Origin: Candidatus Coatesiibacteriota bacterium
GTDB lineage: Bacteria; RBG-13-66-14
DNA length: 10,451 bases
NCBI GenBank assembly: GCA_014728185.1
Contig: WJMB01000134.1
Location: 1-10,451 of the forward strand
Direction: 5' to 3'
A program made the translations under genes and the position numbers. Shown piece by piece: positions 1-5,853 of the stretch (the first letter of the stretch is position 1; the number at the start of each line of letters is the position of its first letter). The notes under the pieces are model-generated. The model did not search any database and was not told the DNA's origin. It worked only from the letters and a program-made list of their open reading frames with translations.

Positions 1-467
1 GTCTGAGCGCCGCCGCCCGCGAGCGCGTCCCCGACATCACGCTGACCACGGACGTCATCGTCGGCTTCCCCGGCGAGAACGAAGACGACCACCGGGCCAC
101 CCTCGAACTCCTCGAAGGGGTCGGTTTCGACAACGCCTTCATGTTCAAGTTCTCGCCCCGTGAAGGCACCCGCGCCACCGAGCTGCCCGACGACGTGCCG
201 CCCGAGGTCAAGCAGCGCCGCTTCCTCGAGGTGCAGGCGATCATCGAATCCTCGGCGAAGGACCGCAACACCGCCCTGGTCGGTAAACACCTCGAGGTCG
301 TCATCGAGGGGACGGACAAGACCGGCCGGCCCTTCGGCCGCACCCCAGGCGGCAAGATTCTCAAACTGGCGGCCGGCACCGCCGTGGAACCGGGAGAGTA
401 CGTAACGGCGCGGGTCGAGGCCGCGTCGGTCTTCAGCCTAGAGGGGGCGGTTGTTAATGAAGCCTAG
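1..467 (+). CDS. miaB: tRNA-2-methylthio-N6-dimethylallyladenosine synthase MiaB, C-terminal part (5' end outside window)
   Basis: This is the end of a radical-SAM methylthiotransferase of the MiaB family, which adds a methylthio group to i6A37 of tRNAs reading UNN codons. The reading frame is open from base 3. The visible part starts inside the radical-SAM barrel with the family block TTDVIVGFPGE, then FMFKFSPREGTRA, which corresponds to the E. coli MiaB stretch around FIFSARPGTPA. The linker DDVPPEVKQRR follows. A C-terminal TRAM (RNA-binding) domain starts near LVGKHLEVVIEG, includes GRTPGGKILKL, and ends in LEGAVV. The radical-SAM CxxxCxxC site and the N-terminal UPF0004 domain lie upstream of the window. 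The MtaB and RimO relatives have differently built C-termini, and the SGRT-like TRAM motif favours MiaB. The stop TAG at 465-467 lies inside the next gene, so the two are probably cotranscribed. Confidence 0.92.
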   Translation, partial: LSAAARERVPDITLTTDVIVGFPGENEDDHRATLELLEGVGFDNAFMFKFSPREGTRATELPDDVPPEVKQRRFLEVQAIIESSAKDRNTALVGKHLEVVIEGTDKTGRPFGRTPGGKILKLAAGTAVEPGEYVTARVEAASVFSLEGAVVNEA

Positions 468-1611
468 GCTTTTCATATTGCTTACCACGGCTCTCGTGAT
501 TCCGGCAACCGCTGACCAGCCCACTGACCCGCCGCTTGATGAATCCCTCGAAGATGCGGAAACCATCGATGGCAATGCTACAACCTGGGTTCCCCGGCTT
601 TACGGCGATTACGCCTTCCTCTTCCACAACACCGAGTACGACGACCCGCCCGCGCCGCGATCCGACGAGCGCAGCTACCTGCGCCAGACTATCGAGCTCG
701 GCGCGCTGTGGGAGTTCAGCTCGGGGATCGAGTTGCGCGCCGGCCTCGAACTCGAGCACGACATCGCCGACACCCTGGACTCCTTCGAACCCACCTGGGA
801 CAGTTTTCAGCTCCATCCCCGGTTGCGCCTGCGCTGGGACTGGGGCTGGGGCGCCCTCACCGTCGGGCACCTCGACCCCACCCCGCACCCGCGGACCCTC
901 CACACGGCCCCCTACGACCAGCCCCCCGCCGGTCTGGCCCTCACCGGCGACTTCCCCTGGCTGGACTGGGAGCTCTGGGCGGCACGCACCAGCCGCGTCA
1001 GCGAGGACAGTAAGGAGACCTTCCTCGCCGCCGGACGCGTCGCGCCCTCCCTTCACTTCGGCGGTACCCCGCCCGTCGAGATCAGCCTGCCCCTCCGCTT
1101 CGCCTACTCCCACGCCGGGGGCTACGACACCGCCGACTACCAGTGCTACTCCCCCCCCGACGGCGTGCGCAAGGAGGAGCTCTGGAACCTGAGCTCCGGC
1201 ATCGGGGTATGCGTCGAGCTCGTCCGGTTCAGCATGGCCGTCGAGACCGGTCTGGTGTTCGAACCCCAGCCGCCATACTACGGCGTTGTTTACGCCGACA
1301 TCGACCTCGAAGGTCCCTGGTGGTCTCTGGGGCTGGAACTGGGGATCATCGACGACGGCTTCCGGGTCGTCCGACCCCGCCCCGACCTCATCGTGCCCCG
1401 ACCATTGCTTGAAAGCACCGGTGCCGATACCGGACGGCGCTTCGACCAACTCAGCCTCAATGCCGGTCTACACTACAGCCTCGAACCGCTGACCGTCTGG
1501 GCCGATCTGCGCTGGACGAACACCGGCGCCATCGACGCCGCGGGCGACCGAGGCTCATACTCCCTGGCCCAGACGCTTATCATCGTCCTGGGCGCCGAGG
1601 TCTCCTTCTAG
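457..1611 (+). CDS. secreted, probably outer-membrane beta-barrel protein of unknown function
   Basis: The protein has 384 residues and I do not recognise it as a named family. The start ATG at 457 is preferred over the in-frame TTG at 451 because the purine run GAGGGGG (441-447) then sits at a normal ribosome-binding distance. From this start the first 19 residues form a classical signal peptide (K-P-R, hydrophobic LFILLTTALVIP, then ATA before DQP). The mature protein starts with an acidic, Pro-rich linker. After that come many alternating hydrophobic/polar stretches rich in aromatic residues, such as GIELRAGLELEHD, FQLHPRLRLRWDW, LWNLSSGIGVCVEL, WWSLGLELGI and LTVWADLRWTN. The last residues are LGAEVSF, and a terminal Phe is the usual beta-barrel assembly signal in outer-membrane proteins. 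This suggests a porin-like or small transport barrel, but substrate and role are unknown. It overlaps miaB by 11 bp, so it is probably read from the same transcript. Confidence 0.8.
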   Translation: MKPRLFILLTTALVIPATADQPTDPPLDESLEDAETIDGNATTWVPRLYGDYAFLFHNTEYDDPPAPRSDERSYLRQTIELGALWEFSSGIELRAGLELEHDIADTLDSFEPTWDSFQLHPRLRLRWDWGWGALTVGHLDPTPHPRTLHTAPYDQPPAGLALTGDFPWLDWELWAARTSRVSEDSKETFLAAGRVAPSLHFGGTPPVEISLPLRFAYSHAGGYDTADYQCYSPPDGVRKEELWNLSSGIGVCVELVRFSMAVETGLVFEPQPPYYGVVYADIDLEGPWWSLGLELGIIDDGFRVVRPRPDLIVPRPLLESTGADTGRRFDQLSLNAGLHYSLEPLTVWADLRWTNTGAIDAAGDRGSYSLAQTLIIVLGAEVSF

Positions 1612-1641
1612 CACGACAACCGCAGAACCCGCGTAGGTCGA

Positions 1642-1712
1642 GGCGGCGGCGCGGTTGTTGCCCGCGGCCACCCGGCGCGGGGGCCGCGGCGAGCAAGAAC
1701 CGTGACGCCGCC
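1642..1712. repeat. long imperfect hairpin between convergent genes
   Basis: Bases 1642-1661 pair with 1693-1712 at 17 of 20 positions. Bases 1662-1669 (CCGCGGCC) pair perfectly with 1682-1689 (GGCCGCGG). CCCG at 1671-1674 pairs with CGGG at 1678-1681 around a GCG loop. Only a bulged A (1670) and a three-base bulge (1690-1692) interrupt the stem, giving about 32 pairs. There is no U-tract next to it, so it is not an intrinsic terminator by itself. The rest of the 172-bp gap (1612-1783) holds only the terminator described separately. It could be an RNA-stabilising 3' structure or a palindromic repeat element. Its right arm shares GCAAGAA-N-CGTG with the hairpin at 5578-5676. Confidence 0.7.
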
Positions 1713-1733
1713 GGCCGGGGCGCGGCAACCTGC

Positions 1734-1766
1734 AAAAACGCCTCCCCGGGGGAGGCTCTCTTTTTT
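1734..1766. terminator. bidirectional intrinsic terminator
   Basis: The stem GCCTCC (1740-1745) pairs with GGAGGC (1751-1756) around a short CCGGG loop. It is followed on the plus strand by TCTCTTTTTT (1757-1766). On the minus strand the same hairpin is followed by GTTTTT (the complement of 1735-1740). It lies between the convergent beta-barrel gene and the TPR gene and can end both transcripts. Confidence 0.85.
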
Positions 1767-1783
1767 ATCAGGATTTCCGGCGC

Positions 1784-2473
1784 TCAGTTCTGGCGACGAC
1801 CCAGCAGGCGACGAAAGTTCTTGTCGGTACGCATCCAGTCGAAGGCGGCGTCGAAGCGGGCGTCCTCGGCGTAGAGCTCGTCGAGGTCGATGGCGTCGGC
1901 CAGGTAATCCAGGGCGATGAAGCGGTTGCCCAGGTGGGAGTAGCAGCAGGCCAGTTGGTAGAGCGCTCCGGCGTCGTCGGGCTCCAGCTCCAACACACGC
2001 TCGAACTTGTCTATCACCGCCAGGTGATCGATATCGCTGCGCCGGTGATCCATCAGCGTCAGGCCCCAGTTGTAAAGGGCGGGGTGGAACTCGGGGTCCA
2101 GCTTGAGAGCTTTGCGGTAGAGGCGCACGGCGGTCTCGAAGTCGGGTCGGGACTGATTGACCAGGGCCATTCCCAGGTTGGCCAGGGCGTGGTGGAAGTC
2201 GGGCTTGATCTGCAGCGCCCGGCGGTAGCGCTCGACGGCCCGCCCGTAGGCCGGCGGCTCCAGCGCCGTCAGCGCGGCGCCCCAGTTGTTGTAAAGGCTG
2301 GCGAAGAGGTAGCGCTCCTCGTCGGATAGCGTCTGCAACTCGTTGAGCAGCCCCCGGGTCAGACCCTCGGCCAGCTCGTAAAAGGTCAGGGCCTCGTCGT
2401 GGCGGCCCTGATCGCAGAGGCTGTCGGCGCGGTCGAGGAGCTCTTCGAACTCCAACCAGAGGTTTTCGCGCAT
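1784..2473 (-). CDS. tetratricopeptide-repeat (TPR) protein
   Basis: This is a soluble protein of 229 residues made almost wholly of TPR helices, so it is probably a protein-protein interaction scaffold; no partner can be named. Repeats are visible at about residues 10-43 (ADSLCDQGRHDEALTFYELA), 57-90 (YNNWGAALTALEPP...AVERYRRALQIKPDF), 93-127 (ALANLGMALVNQS...AVRLYRKALKLDPEF), 130-165 (ALYNWGLTL...FERVLELEPDD) and 167-200 (ALYQLACCYSHLGNRFIALDYLADAI). The end, FDWMRTDKNFRRLLG, is the usual closing motif of this kind of TPR protein. No signal peptide or membrane segment is seen. I chose the ATG at 2473 because GAGGTG lies 9 bases upstream. A longer reading from 2542 (TTG) or 2530 (ATG) would add a Pro-rich, unstructured leader. 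A weak -10-like TATAAC (minus strand, 2549-2544) is the only promoter candidate, with a poor -35. Confidence 0.82.
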   Translation of the reverse strand: MRENLWLEFEELLDRADSLCDQGRHDEALTFYELAEGLTRGLLNELQTLSDEERYLFASLYNNWGAALTALEPPAYGRAVERYRRALQIKPDFHHALANLGMALVNQSRPDFETAVRLYRKALKLDPEFHPALYNWGLTLMDHRRSDIDHLAVIDKFERVLELEPDDAGALYQLACCYSHLGNRFIALDYLADAIDLDELYAEDARFDAAFDWMRTDKNFRRLLGRRQN

Positions 2474-2561
2474 CGTCGGGGGCACCTCGGAGTATGACGG
2501 AGTCGGTGTTGGACGATGATCGGGGCACATCTTTCGACGCAAGGTTATAACAGTCGGAGCT

Positions 2562-2586
2562 GAAAAACAACGCCCGCGGGGGCGTT
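2562..2586 (-). terminator. intrinsic terminator after the gatE/GNAT unit
   Basis: Read on the minus strand, the inverted repeat AACGCCC...GGGCGTT (2569-2586) is followed by GTTTTTC (2568-2562). It lies 25 bases past the stop of the acetyltransferase gene and before the TPR gene, so it should separate the two minus-strand transcripts. The plus-strand side has only a short ATTTT run (2586-2591), which makes it weaker in that direction. Confidence 0.75.
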
Positions 2587-2610
2587 ATTTTGGGCCGAAG
2601 GTACGGGGAA

Positions 2611-3399
2611 TCAGCGGCGGGCGCGGAGTACCTCGCGCAGCAGCTCGACGATCTGCTCCCGGGGAAGGGGACCCAGGAAGAGCTCCTCGCCGTCGGCGAA
2701 AACGCCCAGGGACTTGCCCAGCCGCAAGGTGTCCTCGCGGCGGCTGACGTCGTGGACCAGGACCTCGATGGACTCGGGATCGATCTCCCGGGCCGCCGAG
2801 AGCACCCGCTGGGCGATCAGGTGGGCGTAGGGGCAGTGATTATCGACGAAGACCTCGACGACCAGGCGGCCCTCCCGCAACGCCGGACGATAGTTGCGTT
2901 CCAGCCAGTGTACCCGGGGCTCCTCGGTGGGATCGACTCCGGGCGGCGGGAGGTAGAGCAGCTTGATGTTGTCGCGCTCCTCGATTTCGACGAAACCCAG
3001 GTGGAGGAAGAACTCGGCGGGCATGAACCCGGCGTAGTCGAAGCCGAAGACGGCCAGGGCCCGGGGGGCTGCGGCGTTCCGCACGGCATCGATCAGTTCG
3101 CGACCGTAGCCCCGGCCCTGCCAGTCCGGCTTGACCCAGACGCAGTGCAGCACCGCGGTGTCGCGGCCCTCGAGCTTGAAGGGCGCGATCTCCAGGGGCA
3201 AGGCCTCGGCCAGACCGACGGGGCGCCCTTCGACATAGAGCAACCGGCCGATGAAACCTGCCTCGAGCTGCTCGCTCAGCAGCTCCCGCTTGAGCCGAGC
3301 GCCCTCCTCCAACTCCTCACCGGGAACCCAGCAGGGCTTGAGGTAATCGCCGAGGCGCTCGACGGTCAGCGGTAGAATCTGGTGGGGAAGTTCGCTCAT
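2611..3399 (-). CDS. GNAT-family N-acetyltransferase with C-terminal thioredoxin-like (YoaP-type) domain
   Basis: The 262-residue protein has two parts. Residues about 5-150 are a GNAT acyl-CoA-dependent acetyltransferase fold. The acetyl-CoA-binding motif A is clear (VLHCVWVKPDWQGRGYGRELI, QGRGYG at 94-99), and the motif B region is FFLHLGFVEIEE. Residues about 160-262 start with WLERNYRPA and continue into VEVFVDNHCPYAHLIAQRV, followed by DVSRREDTLRLGKSLGVFADGEELFLGPLP. This has the beta-alpha-beta pattern of a thioredoxin-like fold with a single Cys (C189, CPYA rather than CxxC). It resembles the tail of YoaP-like acetyltransferases, in which a GNAT domain precedes a small domain of unknown role. 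The substrate cannot be deduced. The start ATG (3399-3397) overlaps the gatE stop as ATGA, and there is no good separate ribosome-binding site, so translation is probably coupled to gatE. Confidence 0.82.
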   Translation of the reverse strand: MSELPHQILPLTVERLGDYLKPCWVPGEELEEGARLKRELLSEQLEAGFIGRLLYVEGRPVGLAEALPLEIAPFKLEGRDTAVLHCVWVKPDWQGRGYGRELIDAVRNAAAPRALAVFGFDYAGFMPAEFFLHLGFVEIEERDNIKLLYLPPPGVDPTEEPRVHWLERNYRPALREGRLVVEVFVDNHCPYAHLIAQRVLSAAREIDPESIEVLVHDVSRREDTLRLGKSLGVFADGEELFLGPLPREQIVELLREVLRARR

Positions 3400-5417
3400 G
3401 CCTTGGCCAATCCGGCGGCTAACAGTTCCTCCAACTTTCGACCCGGGGCGCGCCAGCCGATGCGCTCGCGGACCCGACCCATCAGATAACGGCCGCGTTT
3501 ATCCGGCTCCCGGGGACCCTCGCCGTCAGCGGCGCGGTGGACCTGGGAAACGACGCCGCGCAGTTCGTCGTCGGGCAGGCGACGGTAATCTTCCAATATT
3601 TCCTCGATCAACGCGCCGTGGTCCAGGCCGGGCTCTCCGCGCAGCCGAGCGCCGTACTCGGCCAGCAGGCGCGGGACGGCGTCGGCGGCCAGCAGGCCTG
3701 CTTCAACGGCGGCGAAGACGGGGCGGGCCAGCTCGGGACCGATATCGGCCAGCAGACCCTCACGGCGCAGATGGCGCGCCGTCTGAACCAGGGTGACCCC
3801 GATGAGCACCGGATCCACACCGGGACACTCGGTGACCAACTCCTCGAAGAGCTCGGCGGGACGCCGCTCCCGGCTGAGAGTGCGCACCACGTCGACGGGC
3901 AGACCGGCGGCCCGGTAGGCGGACCGGCGCTCCCAAAGCGGCTCGGGCAGGGCGTCGTCGATCCGTCCCAGCTCATCCCGCGAGACGGCGCGGGGCGGGT
4001 GGTCGGTGTCCGGGTACATCCGGTCGGCGCCGGGCAGCACCCGTTCGAAGTCGGTCTGCACACCGCTGAGCCGCCTACCATCGGGCCGGGTCAACCGCTC
4101 GTCGGCCAGGGCCTGGCGGGTCTGCTTGGGCACGGCCTCGGTCAGCGCCTGAGTGCAGCGGTCGATGATCTCGTCGAGAGCCGTGGCGACGTCGTTCTCG
4201 GGACCGACGACCAGGGCCAACTCGTCGTCGTCGCCGACGTTCATGCGGCGGCGCAGCTCGCTCCAGCGCTCGGTGGGCAAGGCCCAGTCCGCCCGATCGT
4301 GCTCGCAGTAGACATAGGGGAAGCGGTCCAGGCAGGCCACCACGCGGACCACGCCGCGCAGCTCATCGACGAAGTGGAAGTCGGGTTGGGTGCGCCAGTC
4401 GAGCAGTCCACGCCAGCCGCGCAACACCGCCAAGCCGACGCTGCGCTTCGCAAAGCCCAGCTCCGCACCATCGAGAACATGCCGCTCGGCCTCTATGCTG
4501 TTCAAACCCCGACCGCGCAACTCGTCGCGCAGTTCCAGCAGGGCCTTGTGTCGCAAGGCCTCCACGCAGGTCAAACGGGGGATGTAACCGTAGCGGCTGA
4601 CGCCCTTGTTCTCGATGCGGGTGCTGCCACCGATCGAAACGTTGACGTCCTGACGCGAGGCCCCCATCCCGCGACGCACCATCCCGCTGCTGCGCATGAT
4701 ATCGCCCAGCAACCGGCAGATGCCGGCCAGCTCCCAGGGGTCCCGGGCGTCGGGCTCGGTGACCACCTCGAGCAAAGGAAAGCCCAGCCGGTCGGTGCGG
4801 AAGGTGATCTCGTGGCCGACGTCGTTTACCTCGCGGCAGGAGTCCTCCTCCAGAGATATCTGGCGGATGCGGATCCGCCGCCCCCTGTAGGGGATCCAGC
4901 CGTCCAGGCCGATGATCGCCGTGCGCTGGAAACCCGTCGGGATCGAGCCGTCCAGGTATTGTTTGCGCGCCACGTGGAGCTCGTCGATGATCTTGCAGTT
5001 CATCATCAACGCGATGGCCAGACTCTTGCGCAGCGCTTCCTCGTCGATGAGGAAGGGCGGCGTGTCGTCCATCTCGTAGGTGCAACTGACCGGATCGATC
5101 AGCTCGTAGATGACGTTCTTCTTGGTCTTGAACTCCATCAGCGCCGTACCGTCGTAGGTGCCCATCTCGGACAGTGTGGGGCGCATGTGGCGGTAGACTC
5201 GGGCGGCCGCGGGCTCATGAGGCATCGGCACCGCCGGGCAGCGGCAGAACAGCTTGCGCCGGGTGGCCACCTGCTGGTGGATCTCCAGTCCGCCCATAAA
5301 GTGCATCTTGCGGAATAGCTCCGGTGTCCAGCTCTCGGGATGCACGATGAGCTCACGGGCCAAAGCGAGATCGCGGACCTGGGGATGGGGATTGGTGTGC
5401 GGATCGGGACGGTTCAT
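3396..5417 (-). CDS. gatE: Glu-tRNA(Gln) amidotransferase subunit E-like protein (GatE)
   Basis: The 673-residue protein matches the layout of archaeal GatE, the subunit that binds and phosphorylates Glu-tRNA(Gln) and amidates it with ammonia from the GatD asparaginase-like partner. Visible landmarks in order: GLEIHQQ (43-49) with KLFCRCP (55-61); the GatB/GatE cradle with SCTYEMDDTPP (111-121), DGSIPTGFQRTA (156-167), ISLEEDSCR (187-195), FRTDRLGFPLLEVVTEPD (206-223) and RQDVNVSIGGSTRIENKGV (255-273). The GatE-type AspRS-like insertion follows at about 345-435. After that come LPGADRMYPDTDHPP (461-475) and a YqeY-like helical tail ending YLMGRVRER. The insertion and the RMYPDTD block separate it from bacterial GatB, which lacks the insertion. 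About 35 extra residues precede the archaeal-like start. ATG 5417 has only a weak Shine-Dalgarno, and an ATG at residue 38 (HFMGGLEIH region) is an alternative. No gatD is in the window. Whether it really feeds Gln-tRNA synthesis is inferred. Confidence 0.85.
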   Translation of the reverse strand: MNRPDPHTNPHPQVRDLALARELIVHPESWTPELFRKMHFMGGLEIHQQVATRRKLFCRCPAVPMPHEPAAARVYRHMRPTLSEMGTYDGTALMEFKTKKNVIYELIDPVSCTYEMDDTPPFLIDEEALRKSLAIALMMNCKIIDELHVARKQYLDGSIPTGFQRTAIIGLDGWIPYRGRRIRIRQISLEEDSCREVNDVGHEITFRTDRLGFPLLEVVTEPDARDPWELAGICRLLGDIMRSSGMVRRGMGASRQDVNVSIGGSTRIENKGVSRYGYIPRLTCVEALRHKALLELRDELRGRGLNSIEAERHVLDGAELGFAKRSVGLAVLRGWRGLLDWRTQPDFHFVDELRGVVRVVACLDRFPYVYCEHDRADWALPTERWSELRRRMNVGDDDELALVVGPENDVATALDEIIDRCTQALTEAVPKQTRQALADERLTRPDGRRLSGVQTDFERVLPGADRMYPDTDHPPRAVSRDELGRIDDALPEPLWERRSAYRAAGLPVDVVRTLSRERRPAELFEELVTECPGVDPVLIGVTLVQTARHLRREGLLADIGPELARPVFAAVEAGLLAADAVPRLLAEYGARLRGEPGLDHGALIEEILEDYRRLPDDELRGVVSQVHRAADGEGPREPDKRGRYLMGRVRERIGWRAPGRKLEELLAAGLAKA

Positions 5418-5763
5418 CGGTGGAGTGTCCGTAGATGTAAGTGACTGTTAACTAACGTTTTAAGCGAAAAGTGAATAGAAGGCGATTTTAACACGGGGCC
5501 GGGGAGCCTGGCAAGCGGCAAAGCCGCCGCCGGACCCTAGCCGCCCCGCTTCTCCAAACCCGGCCCGCTTAACCAAAGCCGCCCCGCCCTTGGCACGTTT
5601 CTTGCAGCAGAGCAACCCCGCCCCACGCCGAAACGTCGGGGAAACTCCGCAAGAAACGTGCCAAGGGCGGGGCGGCGGCCACTCGCTTGTTCGAGGCGGG
5701 CGGTCGGGGTCCGGCGGTACCAATTACGTACACGAAACCGTTCATATGAGGACCTTTCAGTGT
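5418..5763. other. divergent intergenic region without a convincing gene
   Basis: This 345-bp gap separates gatE (minus) from the kinase operon (plus). Next to gatE is an AT-richer patch (about 5437-5492, with GTTAAC and TTTTAAC), which probably carries the gatE promoter, although no clean -35/-10 pair can be picked. A small GCGGC-AAA-GCCGC hairpin follows at 5515-5527, then the large inverted repeat at 5578-5676. The plus-strand frame open from 5590 into the kinase gene is not taken as coding because the kinase promoter lies inside it and its translation is low-complexity Gly/Arg-rich sequence. Confidence 0.6.
5578..5676. repeat. perfect 28-bp inverted repeat with 43-nt loop
   Basis: The left arm 5578-5605 (begins GCCGCCCCGCCC, ends CACGTTTCTTGC) is the exact reverse complement of the right arm 5649-5676 (begins GCAAGAAACGTG, ends GGGCGGGGCGGC). 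The loop, 5606-5648, can itself fold: CCCCG (5616-5620) pairs with CGGGG (5637-5641), and ACG (5625-5627) with CGT (5634-5636). There is no U-tract on either side, so it is not an intrinsic terminator. No flanking target-site duplication is visible. It may be a miniature palindromic repeat or a cruciform-forming or structured-RNA element; the sequence alone does not decide. Confidence 0.9.
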
Positions 5764-5792
5764 TTGACAGCCCCGGCAGGGCAACCTATACT
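5764..5792 (+). promoter_or_regulatory. sigma-70-type promoter of the kinase/Fe-S operon
   Basis: The -35 box TTGACA (5764-5769) is perfect. The -10 box TATACT (5787-5792) matches five of six consensus bases, and the spacer is the ideal 17 bases. Transcription would start near 5799, leaving a leader of about 55 nt before the TTG start at 5854. This is the best promoter in the window and indicates housekeeping-sigma expression. Confidence 0.85.
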
Positions 5793-5838
5793 GCATGGGC
5801 TCCATGGAATTGTTACCCACAACACGATAGAACAACCT

Positions 5839-5845
5839 AGGTGGG
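5839..5845 (+). promoter_or_regulatory. ribosome-binding site that fixes the kinase TTG start
   Basis: AGGTGGG lies 8-9 bases upstream of TTG 5854-5856, within the leader made from the promoter at 5764-5792. No in-frame ATG lies between the promoter and this TTG, so this site supports the non-ATG start. Confidence 0.65.
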
Positions 5846-5853
5846 AAAAAACC

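Noticed and set aside
454..1449. 331-codon open frame on the minus strand opposite the beta-barrel gene
   Set aside because: Its translation is Gly/Val-rich without recognisable motifs, while the plus-strand frame has a signal peptide and a beta-barrel pattern.
3537..5318. 593-codon open frame on the plus strand opposite gatE
   Set aside because: It is the mirror of a GC-rich, third-position-biased gene. Its translation is low-complexity (Gly, Gln, Val, Ala, Asp rich) with no family motif, whereas the minus strand has clear GatE motifs throughout.
3396..5417. Ordinary bacterial GatB
   Set aside because: The AspRS-like insertion and the LPGADRMYPDTDHPP block are features of GatE, and the length (673) is far above the usual GatB of about 480.
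5578..5676. 28-bp inverted repeat as an intrinsic terminator
   Set aside because: It has no U-tract on either side and lies between divergent, not convergent, genes.
5578..5676. CRISPR array or riboswitch
   Set aside because: There is one palindrome only, with no regularly spaced direct repeats; and no known riboswitch core was recognised in the loop or leader.
5590..5853. N-terminal extension of the kinase gene starting at ATG 5590
   Set aside because: The start codon lies in the left arm of the 28-bp inverted repeat, the translation is low-complexity, and a near-consensus promoter lies downstream within it.
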